Shown here in pieces: positions 15,966 to 24,669 of a stretch of DNA of 64,000 nt. The translations under genes were made by a program, and so were the position numbers. This DNA comes from Bin5 sp965218625 (GTDB lineage: Bacteria > Chloroflexota > Anaerolineae > Caldilineales > Caldilineaceae): positions 372,001 through 436,000 of the forward strand of contig CBDCLG010000016.1 in assembly GCA_965218625.1 (NCBI GenBank), read 5' to 3'. The notes under the pieces are model-generated. The model did no database searches. It worked only from the letters and a program-made list of their open reading frames with translations, and was not told the DNA's origin. The stretch's first letter is position 1. Each line of letters starts with the position of its first letter.

Positions 15966-16925
15966 ATGACCGGCTCTTACGCAACGCAGCTCGCATTCCC
16001 CTTTTCACATAGCCGCGGCCCTGGCGCGAGACCTTTCCTCAAATGGGCCGGCGGCAAGGGGCAACTTCTGGACCAGATTGGAAGACACCTGCCGGTGGAA
16101 CTGAGAGAAGGCCGCATAACCAAGTACGCCGAGCCGTTTATCGGCGGCGGCGCGGTGTTCTTTTCTATAGCCAACCGGTTCGGCGTACGCGAATGCTTTA
16201 TCTCCGACATGAACGAGGACCTGATCCTGGCCTATCGAACGATTCAGCAGCAGGTCGAGGCGCTGATCGATCGCCTGCAGGAGATCCAGCGACATTACTA
16301 CGGCCTGACGGTGGGGGGCCGGAAACAGTTCTTTTATGAAGTTCGGCAGAAATTCAATTGTGGCCGCGACGCGAGCGACGGTAGCATGCGGCGCCAGGAC
16401 GCGGCGCTGCACGTAGCCCATCTCATTTTCCTGAACCGGACCTGTTTCAACGGGCTCTACCGGGTCAATTCACGCGGCAACTTCAACGTCCCGTTCGGCA
16501 ACTATCGCAATCCGAGAATCTGTGACGCGTCCAACTTGCGCTCCGTTTCGCACTCGTTTCAGAATGCCGAGATCCACTTCGGCGACTTCACCGCCTGCAA
16601 GCGTTTTGTGGACGAGAGGACCTTCGTCTATCTGGATCCTCCCTACCGCCCGATCAGCCGCACCGCCAGCTTCAACGCCTACTACAGGAATCGTTTCGAC
16701 GACGCCGAACAGCGCCGCCTGGCCGGTTTCTACCAGGAGCTGGGCAGCGCCGGCGCCAGGCTCATGCTGAGCAATTCGGACCCGCACAACGAGAATCCGC
16801 AGGACATGTTCTTCGAGGAACTCTACGCCGGGTTCAGCATCCACAAGGTGGTGGCGAGCCGCCGGATCAACAGCAACGGGGCAAAGCGCGGGCCGATCAC
16901 CGAGCTGTTGATTACGAATTACTGA
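15966..16925 (+). CDS. dam: D12-class adenine-N6 DNA methyltransferase (Dam/DpnIIA-like)
   Basis: 319 residues from ATG 15966 (a TTG at 15957 is in frame). The SAM-binding motif FLKWAGGKGQLL is near residue 24 and the catalytic DPPY near residue 224; NRTCFNGLYRVN and GPITELLITNY fit the D12 family. Such enzymes methylate adenine, commonly in GATC. No restriction endonuclease gene adjoins it, so it is an orphan or paired with something unseen. It is followed by an MNT/HEPN pair, and a MITE remnant precedes it, giving the locus an accessory look. Confidence 0.85.
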   Translation: MTGSYATQLAFPFSHSRGPGARPFLKWAGGKGQLLDQIGRHLPVELREGRITKYAEPFIGGGAVFFSIANRFGVRECFISDMNEDLILAYRTIQQQVEALIDRLQEIQRHYYGLTVGGRKQFFYEVRQKFNCGRDASDGSMRRQDAALHVAHLIFLNRTCFNGLYRVNSRGNFNVPFGNYRNPRICDASNLRSVSHSFQNAEIHFGDFTACKRFVDERTFVYLDPPYRPISRTASFNAYYRNRFDDAEQRRLAGFYQELGSAGARLMLSNSDPHNENPQDMFFEELYAGFSIHKVVASRRINSNGAKRGPITELLITNY

Positions 16926-17015
16926 AGGAGAGGGAAGCAAGTTGCCAGATTTACCTGATTGGCGAAAATTGAGGAAGAAAGCGTTGGAACAGGACCAGCT
17001 CGCGGGAGTCCACTC

Positions 17016-17330
17016 GTGAAGGCACGAATCGACATTCCAAACGAGGAGCTGGAGGCGTTCTGCCGGCGCAACCGGATCGTACGCCTGGCGTTGTTCGGTT
17101 CCGTGCTCAGGGATGATTTCGCGCCTGAGAGTGATGTCGATGTTCTGGTGGAGTTTGCACCAGAGGCACGCGTCGGGCTATCGTTTGTTACAATTCAGGA
17201 GGGGCTGTCAGAGATCTTGGGAAGACAAGTGGACTTGCACACATTCAAGGGCGTTGAAAGCAACCGAAACTGGCTGCTCCGAGAGGAGATACTGGGCTCG
17301 GCGGAGGCGGTCTATGACCAAGCGGGATGA
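17016..17330 (+). CDS. mntA: MNT-family nucleotidyltransferase (MntA-like antitoxin)
   Basis: 104 residues from GTG 17016, preceded by GGGAG; the frame opens further upstream without a good start. Residues 28-46 hold the minimal nucleotidyltransferase signature GS-x10-SDVDVLVEF with the catalytic Asp pair D40/D42. In HEPN/MNT toxin-antitoxin modules this protein adds AMP units to a Tyr of the HEPN toxin, inactivating it. It overlaps the HEPN gene downstream by 17 bp, the standard operon layout. Confidence 0.8.
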   Translation: MKARIDIPNEELEAFCRRNRIVRLALFGSVLRDDFAPESDVDVLVEFAPEARVGLSFVTIQEGLSEILGRQVDLHTFKGVESNRNWLLREEILGSAEAVYDQAG

Positions 17331-17685
17331 CCGGGTCAGCCTCGTGGACATGATGGTCTACGCCGAGGAAGCCGTTCAAATCCTTGGCGAAAAAAGCAGG
17401 GACGCCTTGAAAGCCGACCGCATGACGCAACTTGCTTTGCAGAGGCTGGTGGAAATCGTGGGTGAAGCTGCCAGAAGAGTTTCACCAGCTACGCAGCAAC
17501 GGCACACGGAGATACCCTGGCCCCAGATTGACGGTATGAGAAACCAGGTTGTCTATGGCTTTGACGCCATAGATGTGAACATAATGTGGGACGCGATCAA
17601 GAATGACCTGCCGCCTCTGGTCGAGCAGCTGGAAGCAATCGTCGGCAGAGACCCCGGCCGGCCCGATTCGGGCGAACACCCGTAA
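17314..17685 (+). CDS. hepT: HEPN-domain (HepT/DUF86-like) protein with degenerate active site
   Basis: 123 residues; ATG 17314 lies within the end of the MNT gene. The fold matches DUF86/HepT (LVDMMVYAEEAV, then RLVEIVGEAARRVS, then W-x-I-x-GMRN). The RNase motif should read RN-x3-H-x-Y, but here it is R76-N77-QVV-Y81-G-F83: the catalytic His is Tyr and the modifiable Tyr is Phe. Each change needs one base. The protein is therefore probably catalytically dead and not modifiable by its partner, or it works another way. The reading frame is otherwise clean. Confidence 0.75.
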   Translation: MTKRDDRVSLVDMMVYAEEAVQILGEKSRDALKADRMTQLALQRLVEIVGEAARRVSPATQQRHTEIPWPQIDGMRNQVVYGFDAIDVNIMWDAIKNDLPPLVEQLEAIVGRDPGRPDSGEHP

Positions 17686-17690
17686 GCGCA

Positions 17691-18347
17691 CTACTTCGCA
17701 AGCATCTCCTCAGCACGTATCACATCGCGCATCGCCGCATCCAGGTAGGGATAGGCCAGCCAGACCGAGGCGCCGCCGAAGAGCCCTCCCGTCACCGTGC
17801 GCAGCCACCAGTTGCTCTCGCGCAGGCCGAAGAGCTGGCTCAAGCCGTCGAGGGCCATGGGGACCAACAGGAGCAGGTAGACCTTCAGGCTGGGCGCGCG
17901 CTGCCGGGTCCGCAGCAGCGCAAAGAGCAGACCGGCCAGCACGACCGAGCCGTAGATGGCAACGTCCCGCTGGCAGATCGCGATCTTGTAGCCGCTGACA
18001 TCGTTTCCGCGGAATCGCCGCTGTTGAAATAGTCCCGCGTTCTCTTCCAGGCCCTCCGCCTGCAACGCAGAAAGACTATACAGTGGCCGCTCGCCGAACA
18101 GGAAATAGCTGCGGTCGGGCAGCTGGTGGCAGGTCACCGAGTAGGCGGAGTAGATGAGCGAGGCCTGCGCGGTCAGGCCGGCGCTGGCGAGCGCCGGGGC
18201 CAGGACCGGCAGGAGCAAGTAGACCCCCACGACCGAGTTGAAGAGCGCCAGCCAGTGACGCGCAATCCAGATGACAACGCCGTCAATCCGGCGGGCCAGC
18301 GCCGTCTGTACCCTGTCCGACTGTGGCTGCCGTCGCTGTGTTTCCAT
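17691..18347 (-). CDS. DUF2085 membrane protein
   Basis: 218 residues with about five hydrophobic segments. The DUF2085 landmarks are present: a CHQLPDRSYFLFG block around residue 75 and CQRDVAIY around residue 125, both with conserved Cys/His. It is the last gene of the minus-strand cytochrome c maturation run, 8 bp after the glutaredoxin-like gene. Function of the family is unknown; the conserved Cys and the context suggest a redox or metal role at the membrane. It converges with the HEPN gene (5-bp gap). Confidence 0.75.
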   Translation of the reverse strand: METQRRQPQSDRVQTALARRIDGVVIWIARHWLALFNSVVGVYLLLPVLAPALASAGLTAQASLIYSAYSVTCHQLPDRSYFLFGERPLYSLSALQAEGLEENAGLFQQRRFRGNDVSGYKIAICQRDVAIYGSVVLAGLLFALLRTRQRAPSLKVYLLLLVPMALDGLSQLFGLRESNWWLRTVTGGLFGGASVWLAYPYLDAAMRDVIRAEEMLAK

Positions 18348-18355
18348 TGAACGAC

Positions 18356-18643
18356 TCAGGTACCCGTGCCGGCTTGTCGTCCCATCTCGGCGCGGATGGC
18401 GCGGCGCAGTTCAGGCTGCTTCACCGGGAAGTCGAAGCGCGTCGATGACCCGTCAGGCCTTTCGATATCCACAAAGGGAACAAGAATCTTCCCTTCCTCG
18501 CCGCGGCCCGATTCCTCCTCTACCAACTGCTCTTCAAACGCGAATCCATACTCGACCTGCAGGTCAAGCAGTTCATACTTCAGCGCGTCACAGAGCTGGC
18601 AGCTGCATTTGCTGAACAAGGTCACCTGCATCGGGCCGCTCAC
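18356..18643 (-). CDS. Glutaredoxin-like (DUF836) protein
   Basis: 95 residues. It begins with a thioredoxin-fold strand and redox motif (VTLFSKCSC-QLCD; C15-x2-C18) as in the DUF836/glutaredoxin-like family, then a C-terminal helix. The start overlaps the stop of the TlpA-like gene (ATGA), indicating coupling. Likely a small cytoplasmic thiol-disulfide protein serving the same maturation pathway. It carries an insertion of acidic residues between the first helix and the central strands. Confidence 0.7.
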   Translation of the reverse strand: MSGPMQVTLFSKCSCQLCDALKYELLDLQVEYGFAFEEQLVEEESGRGEEGKILVPFVDIERPDGSSTRFDFPVKQPELRRAIRAEMGRQAGTGT

Positions 18644-19236
18644 TTCGATATTGTCTGTTCGACGAATTCGGTCAGCTGTTCACCGGTCAGCAGACCGGCC
18701 CAGCGGGCGCCGATAGTGCCATCGTCCCTGATGAAAACGGTCGTAGGCATGTTGCGTACGCCGTAAGCGCGCGAGATTGCGCCGTCCGGGTCCAGGATGA
18801 CCGGCATATTCATGCCGAACTCGGCGGCGAATTCCTCGATCGCGTCCGGCTTCTCGCGCACGTTGACCTCAAGCACGACTACATTGGCGTTTTCCTCGTG
18901 AAGGGCAACCAGCTCCGGCATCTCGGCTCGACAGGGGCCGCACCACGTGGCCCAGAAGTTGAGGACGACCGGCTTGCCCCGCAGTGACGCCAGGTCGCCG
19001 CCGCGGCCGTCGTCCAGGAAGAAGGCGAAGTTGGAGGCAGGGTCGCCGGCGGCGTTATCGCCCTCTTCGACGCGGTCGGCAGAGGGAAAGCCGCCGCCCA
19101 ACTCAGCTGGGAACTCCTCGAGTGGAGTGGCGACAAAACCGTCGTTCGGACTATCGGTGGGCGCGGCGGTCACGCAGGCAGCGAGCGGCAACGCAACCAG
19201 AAACAGGACCAGCAGGAGAGCCGGAATTCTTCTCAT
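18640..19236 (-). CDS. TlpA/ResA/CcmG-type thioredoxin lipoprotein
   Basis: 198 residues from ATG 19236, chosen over an upstream in-frame start because it begins the leader directly and has GGGAAA upstream. The lipobox LPLAAC gives Cys21. The thioredoxin domain has the active site WCGPC (C99, C102) and the cis-Pro loop (NMPTT). Family members keep apocytochrome CXXCH cysteines reduced outside the membrane, drawing electrons from CcdA, encoded just upstream. The N-terminal linker is acidic. Confidence 0.85.
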   Translation of the reverse strand: MRRIPALLLVLFLVALPLAACVTAAPTDSPNDGFVATPLEEFPAELGGGFPSADRVEEGDNAAGDPASNFAFFLDDGRGGDLASLRGKPVVLNFWATWCGPCRAEMPELVALHEENANVVVLEVNVREKPDAIEEFAAEFGMNMPVILDPDGAISRAYGVRNMPTTVFIRDDGTIGARWAGLLTGEQLTEFVEQTISK

Positions 19237-19255
19237 CGCTTTTTCCCAGCGCAGT

Positions 19256-20185
19256 TCAGTTCTGCCCGCCCGAGAGGGCCGCACCGCTCAGGTAGCCGAT
19301 GTAGGCCGGGATAAGCGGCAGAACGCAGGGGCTGATGAAGCTGATGATGCCGGCGACGAACGAGAGCGGGGCCGCGCTCAAAGCGCCGCTGTTGAAGGCG
19401 GCATTGACCTCCACCGTCTGTGAGACGCTGTCCTCCAACAGGAAGACCCACTGATTCAGGAACGAGAACTGCGACGCCAGCATGGTAAGCTGGTCGCTCC
19501 AGAGCAGCCAGGCAACATAGAGAAGGAAGATGCCGCTGACGACGCTGACGATATTTGCGTGCCGATTGAGGCCGCGCAGGACCAGCGTCGCGCGGCTGAA
19601 GGCCGCGCCGGTGACCAGGAAGGGCAGGCCCAGGCCAAGGCTGTATATCGCAAGCAGCAAGGCGCCCTCGGCGACGGTCGCGCTGTCGCTGGCCAGGAAG
19701 AGAATGCTGGCCAGGATCGGGCCGACACAAGGGACCCAGCCGGCGCTGAAGCTGACGCCCATGAGCGCGCTGCTGAGATAGCCCCATCCCCGCTTCACCT
19801 TGTGCAATTCGGTCACGCGGCGCTCGGTGTACATCAGCGCATTGAGAAAACTCAGGATATCCACCAACGCGGCAACGGCCGGATTTGCCGACAGCTTGGC
19901 GTTCGCCTGGATTCGCCTGACGATCCACCCCAGGACCCCCAGAGTCGTCAACCCAAATATGAGAAGGAGAACAGCCCCCAACCGCTGAACCAAAGGCAGG
20001 TATTGGTTCAGATTCTGCCCAATCAGGCCGGCGGCTGAGCCCAAGAGCGTGAAGATAGCTCCAAAACCCAATACGAAAGCCAGCGAGTGAAAAAATGTGC
20101 TGCTGCGACTGACCGACGGCGTCGGTTTAGCCGCTACCCTTGGGTCAGTCTGAACCTCACCTGCACTGCCGATATTCTGTACCAT
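19256..20185 (-). CDS. ccdA: CcdA-family thiol-disulfide transporter, circularly permuted
   Basis: 309 residues with six membrane segments. CcdA passes electrons from cytoplasmic thioredoxin to external thioredoxins through one Cys in TM1 (SPCVLPL) and one in TM4 (PCxGP). Here the protein starts with the TM2 motif (FVLGFGAIFTLLGS, residues 37-50), reaches the TM4 motif (GWVPCVGPIL, C153) mid-protein, and the canonical first helix (SFVAGIISFISPCVLPLIP, C287) comes last, residues 275-299. The upstream sequence has no extra TM1. The N-terminal 30 residues look like the normal TM1-TM2 loop, and a ~40-residue linker joins TM6 to the moved TM1. Both catalytic Cys are kept, so function is plausible. 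Confidence 0.85.
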   Translation of the reverse strand: MVQNIGSAGEVQTDPRVAAKPTPSVSRSSTFFHSLAFVLGFGAIFTLLGSAAGLIGQNLNQYLPLVQRLGAVLLLIFGLTTLGVLGWIVRRIQANAKLSANPAVAALVDILSFLNALMYTERRVTELHKVKRGWGYLSSALMGVSFSAGWVPCVGPILASILFLASDSATVAEGALLLAIYSLGLGLPFLVTGAAFSRATLVLRGLNRHANIVSVVSGIFLLYVAWLLWSDQLTMLASQFSFLNQWVFLLEDSVSQTVEVNAAFNSGALSAAPLSFVAGIISFISPCVLPLIPAYIGYLSGAALSGGQN

Positions 20186-20295
20186 GATTTCATCCCGGTG
20201 TCCGCGCTATACAGGTCGCCTGGCCGATCTCCGGGTGCGGACCTGCCTTTTGCATCCATTGTACTGATTGTACGAGGGTCAGGAAGTAAACATGC

Positions 20296-20454
20296 TTACG
20301 AAGAATTCGACCCGTCGCGCATATTTTCTTCTTCCACCTGCTGTTGAAGCCTGTGCAAATCTTTTTCCAGCGCTTGCTGTCGCTTCAGCATGAAGAGCAG
20401 ATAGCCGCCCACAAGCAGCCACAGCAGGACCAGAACGGCTGCCAGGTAGATCAT
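20296..20454 (-). CDS. ccmD: CcmD-like single-span haem exporter subunit
   Basis: 52 residues. One hydrophobic helix (about residues 2-22, MIYLAAVLVLLWLLVGGYLL) is followed by a charged coiled-coil-like tail (KRQQALEKDLHRLQQQV), exactly the CcmD plan. The start overlaps the ccmC stop as ATGA. CcmD helps release holo-CcmE from the CcmABC complex. Small size and position directly after ccmC make the call secure despite low sequence conservation of the family. Confidence 0.8.
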   Translation of the reverse strand: MIYLAAVLVLLWLLVGGYLLFMLKRQQALEKDLHRLQQQVEEENMRDGSNSS

Positions 20455-21188
20455 TCGTCTCTCACCTCGCGTAAGCGTTCGATGCCGGCATCCAGCTCAA
20501 GCTGGCGGACCCTGTGAAAGAATAGCGCCAGGAACAGGAAGGCAAAGCCGATCATCGAAACTGTCAAAGCCTGCCCCATCGTCGGGCCGAGGGCAAAGTC
20601 GCCCTGCGCCTCCTGGTTGGAGCCGGCGACGATCACAGGGTGGATCGAACGAAACAGACGCGCGCTGTAAAATGTGAGCGGCACACTCAGAAAGGCGAAC
20701 AGCGCGTAGATGCTGGAGAACAGGGCACGCGTCGCCGGATTCTCAAAACCGTTGCGGAACAGCAAATAGGCGATGTAAATGAGAACTGTTATCGCCGCCG
20801 TGGTCAATCTCGGGTCCCACGTCCAATACGTGTTCCAGGCCGGCTTGGCCCAGATTGAGCCGGACAGCAGCACGAAAAAGCCGAAAATCGCGCCGACTTC
20901 CACGCTGGCCGCAGCCCAACGGTCGCAGACCGGGCGTCGTGTGAGCAAGTATCCGGCGCTGCCGACAACTGAACCCAGAAAGCCCAGGAGCGCGGCGATA
21001 TTGCCGCCTATGTGGAAATAGAAGATTCGCTGCGCGACCTGCTCTGCGCCGGCGAGGTTGACAGCGGCGCCCGCATAAATCAGCCCGGCCCATATTGCCG
21101 ACGCCATCGTCAGCACAGCCAGGATGTCGAGGAGCAGAAGCGGCCACAGGCGCGACTCTGAGCCCTCGACTTTCGACAGTGTACTCAA
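20451..21188 (-). CDS. ccmC: CcmC haem delivery protein
   Basis: 245 residues from TTG 21188, chosen because GGAGGGAGG sits just before it and because the longer frame adds a non-homologous, Arg/Pro-rich leader. Six membrane segments and the tryptophan-rich motif WTWDPRLTTAAI, with the HHxG-like FYFHIGGN segment upstream, identify CcmC. It presents haem to CcmE at the outer face of the membrane. It ends overlapping ccmD. Confidence 0.85.
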   Translation of the reverse strand: MSTLSKVEGSESRLWPLLLLDILAVLTMASAIWAGLIYAGAAVNLAGAEQVAQRIFYFHIGGNIAALLGFLGSVVGSAGYLLTRRPVCDRWAAASVEVGAIFGFFVLLSGSIWAKPAWNTYWTWDPRLTTAAITVLIYIAYLLFRNGFENPATRALFSSIYALFAFLSVPLTFYSARLFRSIHPVIVAGSNQEAQGDFALGPTMGQALTVSMIGFAFLFLALFFHRVRQLELDAGIERLREVRDE

Positions 21189-21208
21189 TGAACCTCCCTC
21201 CCAACTGT

Positions 21209-21937
21209 TCAGCCCTGCTCCCAGATCAGATCGAAGAGCAGGAGCGCGATGGCCAGGAAAAGCGCATCGTAGAGCGCCAGGACGCCGACCCAGCGCCAAA
21301 CCTCTGCGGCCGGCCGGGCGTCGAGCACGACCGCCGTCAGGCTGACGCCGGCGATGAAGAGCGGCGCCAGTACGGGCAGGAGCAAGACCGGCAGCAGCGC
21401 TTCCCGCGCCCGGCTGCGAACGGTAAGCGCAGCGAACAGTGTGCCCACGATGGCGTAGCCGAGCGTGCCCAAAAACAGTCCCAGCAATATCATGGGCCGC
21501 GCCAGGTTGACATCGAACAAGATAAGCAACGTCGGCGCAAGCAGCGCTTCAACAATCAGGAAATAGAGCAGATTGGCGGCGACCTTTCCAAAATAGATCG
21601 CCGATCGCTCCACCGGGGCCAGCAGCAGACCGGTCATTGTGCCCCCGTCCGTCTCCGCTCCGAAGGAACGCTGCAAGCCGAGAACGCCCGTGAAGAGGAC
21701 GATCACCCACAGGATTCCGGGCACGACAAGCTCAGCACGAGGCACGCGCAGGTCAAATGCCAGGCCGAAGACCACCGCGGCCAGGACGGCAAAAGCGGCC
21801 ATCGTGACCAGGATCTCGCCGGCCCGCAGTTCCGTGCGCACTTCCCTTTCCGCCACCGCCCAAACCCTGCGAAAGTAGGCGGCAAGCCCGCTCTTCCTCT
21901 TGGAGACCGCGCCGCGCCGCGTGAGTTCATCCATCAT
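21209..21937 (-). CDS. ccmB: CcmB membrane subunit of haem exporter
   Basis: 242 residues (start at 21937 or the next ATG, 21934). After a cytoplasmic amphipathic N terminus, six hydrophobic segments and the FGAETDGGTMTGLLLAP stretch match CcmB. With CcmA it forms the ABC transporter that drives release of haem-loaded CcmE from CcmC. It lies 20 bp upstream of ccmC and 45 bp downstream of ccmA. Confidence 0.85.
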   Translation of the reverse strand: MMDELTRRGAVSKRKSGLAAYFRRVWAVAEREVRTELRAGEILVTMAAFAVLAAVVFGLAFDLRVPRAELVVPGILWVIVLFTGVLGLQRSFGAETDGGTMTGLLLAPVERSAIYFGKVAANLLYFLIVEALLAPTLLILFDVNLARPMILLGLFLGTLGYAIVGTLFAALTVRSRAREALLPVLLLPVLAPLFIAGVSLTAVVLDARPAAEVWRWVGVLALYDALFLAIALLLFDLIWEQG

Positions 21938-21982
21938 ACCACGAGCGCGACGTTTGCCGGCGATTGCGCGTGCCGAAGTGTG

Positions 21983-22666
21983 TCATCTCCACTGCTCACT
22001 ACGTTGCGTATGCGTGATTGGGTGCAGCCGGCCGTCGCGCAGCTCGCAGATCCGGTCGGACCAGGCGGCCGCACGGCTGCGGTCGTGGGTCGAAACCAGA
22101 ACGGCCCGCCCGCCGCGCCGGAACTCTGCCAACAGGCCGGCCAGCATGGCAAGACTATCGCGGTCCAGCCCGGAATCCGGCTCGTCGAAGATCAGGACCG
22201 GCGGGTCGTGCAGGATGGCGCGGGCGATGGCGAGCCGCTGGAGCATGCCGCGGCTGAAGGTGCGGACGGGGTCGTCGCGCCGCGACCACAGTTCGAACGC
22301 GCGCAAGAGGCGCGTGATGCGGTCCTCCGGGGCGGCCAGATCGTACATGCGGGCAAAGAACTGCAGGTTCTCCGCCGCGGTGAGGCCATCGTAGAGTAGG
22401 GGCGCGTGGGCCACGACACCGATGTAGCGGCGGATTTCGTGGTGGGCGGCTGAGAGAGGCACCGGCCCCAGCCACACCTCGCCCCCATCCGATTTTTCGA
22501 GCCCTGCGACGATTCGCAAGAGCGTCGTCTTTCCCGAACCGTTAGCGCCCAGCAGCGAGAGAATTTCTCCGGCCGCTACCGAAAGGCTGACGTCGCGCAG
22601 CACGCGCTTGCCGCCAAACTGTTTCGTCACCATTTCGCAGCGGATCAGGGGCGTATGGCCGGTCAC
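21983..22666 (-). CDS. ccmA: CcmA ABC-transporter ATPase
   Basis: 227 residues from GTG 22666, which overlaps the upstream stop as GTGA; a longer frame back to 22744 is possible but would run deep into the upstream gene. Walker A GANGSGKTT, signature SRGMLQRLAIARA and Walker B VLIFDEPDSGLD are all intact. The subunit powers the CcmAB part of cytochrome c maturation. Confidence 0.85.
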   Translation of the reverse strand: MTGHTPLIRCEMVTKQFGGKRVLRDVSLSVAAGEILSLLGANGSGKTTLLRIVAGLEKSDGGEVWLGPVPLSAAHHEIRRYIGVVAHAPLLYDGLTAAENLQFFARMYDLAAPEDRITRLLRAFELWSRRDDPVRTFSRGMLQRLAIARAILHDPPVLIFDEPDSGLDRDSLAMLAGLLAEFRRGGRAVLVSTHDRSRAAAWSDRICELRDGRLHPITHTQRSEQWR

Positions 22667-24556
22667 CGGGGCGGTTCCATTTCCTGTGCGGCCTGGGCGA
22701 CGTCGAGCAGCTCCTGCTTGAGATGCGCCCTCCTTCGTTGCCATGCCCGCTCGTCCAGTTCATTCAGAGAGCGCAGATCGTCCAATTTTGCGATCTCTTC
22801 GATCAAGGCCAGTCGGCGCGCGGCCAGCTGTTCCGCCGTCGGTGCGCTCCCGGTCCGCGCGCGGCGAAAAAGCAGGATGCTCGCGGCCAGCAGAACAGTT
22901 GCGGCGACGCTGCCAAATCCAATCGGTATGCGGGGGTCCAGCGGAGGCTGGGCAACCGGCAAGGCCCGGTTCAGCTGTGTCTCTCCCCCGGGACGCGGAT
23001 CGCGCCCGCCGGCCGCAATCAGGCCGCCCAGGGCGACCTGGAGCGGCGCATCAGCCGGCAGCGGCGCGCTCCAGCGTCGGAACAGGACGCCCTGGATCGT
23101 ATCCTGGCCTGTCGACGCGCCGGAGCTGCCGCCAAGCGAGACGTCCACTTCGAGATTGGGCAGGTCTGCTACAAGCAGGTTCAGCAGCTCTATCTCATAG
23201 AGGACGGGAAAGGAGACCGCGGCCGAGTTTCCCGCGTATGGAAGATGATAGCGTACGAAGACCTGGCGCGATGGCTCGCCCGGCGGGACGGGGCGGGTGT
23301 CGTAGATGACATCTGCCCCGCCGCCGGTAGACTTCGCCGACCGCGCCGTCCTGGAAGTCGACGTTCTCCGCGTTCGGCGGCAGCGGCAGCGCGAGGGTAG
23401 CGGGGCTGTCGATGCCATCGACCGGCGTACCGACGAAAGTTCGGTCGCTGCGGTTTGCGAAACTGTACACCTGGCCGATGAGCAGCGAGCCCGGCTCGTG
23501 CTCGACGATCCAATTGGCGCGTGCGACATAGAGGCCGGACGCGTCGGTCGTCGTCTCGTAGACGCTGAAGGAGGTGGCGATGCGGTCGGGAGCGACCCTG
23601 CCTTCGGTGAAGTCGGGCCCGCTGAAGGCCAGGATCGGCGAGGTGTAGCGGATATCGCGGTGCTCGGTCTCGACCAGGTAGTAGTAGCCGGCGTCCACCG
23701 GCAGGTCTTCGAAGCGAAAGTTGCCTTCAGCGTCGACAGCGGCCGCGCGCGTCGACAGCAGCTCCGTCTGCTGGTAGATGTTGAGAAGAACCTCGGTCTG
23801 CGGCGGCGGCGGTCCATCGGCCGTACCCTGCAGCAGCTGGCCCGTGATCGCGCCCGGCCCGGTCAGGGAGAGGGGCGCCCAGCGCGGCTGGTAGGTGAAT
23901 GTGCGGATGTACTCGAGGGCGGCCCTGCGCTCCTCATCCGACCATGCCGCGCCGGCGTCGGGGTGAGCGTTTTGCCAGCGCTGCGCCAGGTCGGCCTGGC
24001 TGAGGAAGATCATCGACGCCTGTGCTGAGAAATCCGGCATCCGCTCGCCTGCGTCGGGGCCGTCCCCGCGTCCGTTTTGGCCGTGGCAGGCAGCGCAGGA
24101 CTGGGCATAGAGAGCGGCGCCGGCTGCAATCTCGGGTTCGGTAACGTGCAGGTTCCAGGCATAGTAGACCGCCTGCCAGATCTGCTCGTCCACCAGGCTG
24201 TTGCGCCAGGGAGGCATCAGGTTTTCGATGCGGCCGAATTTGGTGACGAAGAAGTGCTCGGCGGGGGACCGCTCCCAGGCGGCGCCGGGATCGGAGAATG
24301 CAGTCGGTTGCATGGCTGCGCCCGCCCCGGCGGGCCCGTCGCCGGCGCCGCTGGTTCCGTGGCAAGGTGCGCAGTTCTGCGCGTAGACCTCTGCCCCCAG
24401 AGCGGCAAGCGGGAGGCGCTCAGGAACGGAAACTTGCTGCGGGTCGTAGGGCGGAGAGGGTTCTTGCGCCAGGGCGCTTCCACTCGTAAGTGTCACAAGC
24501 AATGCCACGATGCAGGCCGCTCGGAAGTGCGCGTATCTGAACCATTTGGCATGCAA
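22663..24556 (-). CDS. Dihaem cytochrome c with regulatory-like and C-terminal membrane regions (frame break near 23320)
   Basis: About 630 residues if the frame break is healed. A signal peptide (AACIVALLVTLTSGSALAQ) is followed by two cytochrome c domains with CAPCH and CAACH, a carboxypeptidase-regulatory-like beta domain (GAITGQLLQGT...GNFRFEDLPVDAGYYYLV), a beta-rich region, one membrane helix (FGSVAATVLLAASILLF) and a Lys/Glu-rich cytoplasmic helix tail. The reading frame shifts by one within a CCCCGCCGCCGG run at about 23316-23327; upstream frame ...GEVYRR joins downstream frame GGGADVIYDTRP. TTG 24556 is a tentative start. It sits between ccmE and ccmA, so it is a substrate or a component of the maturation system. 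Confidence 0.65.
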
Positions 24557-24669
24557 TCGAATCAGTTCCCTACGCTCAGCGGCGACCCGACTGGGGATGC
24601 AAATGTCAAGCAGCGGGGGCCTGCCGCCGGCGGGCGCACGCCCGTTGCCTGCGATGGCCGCGACCCTCC

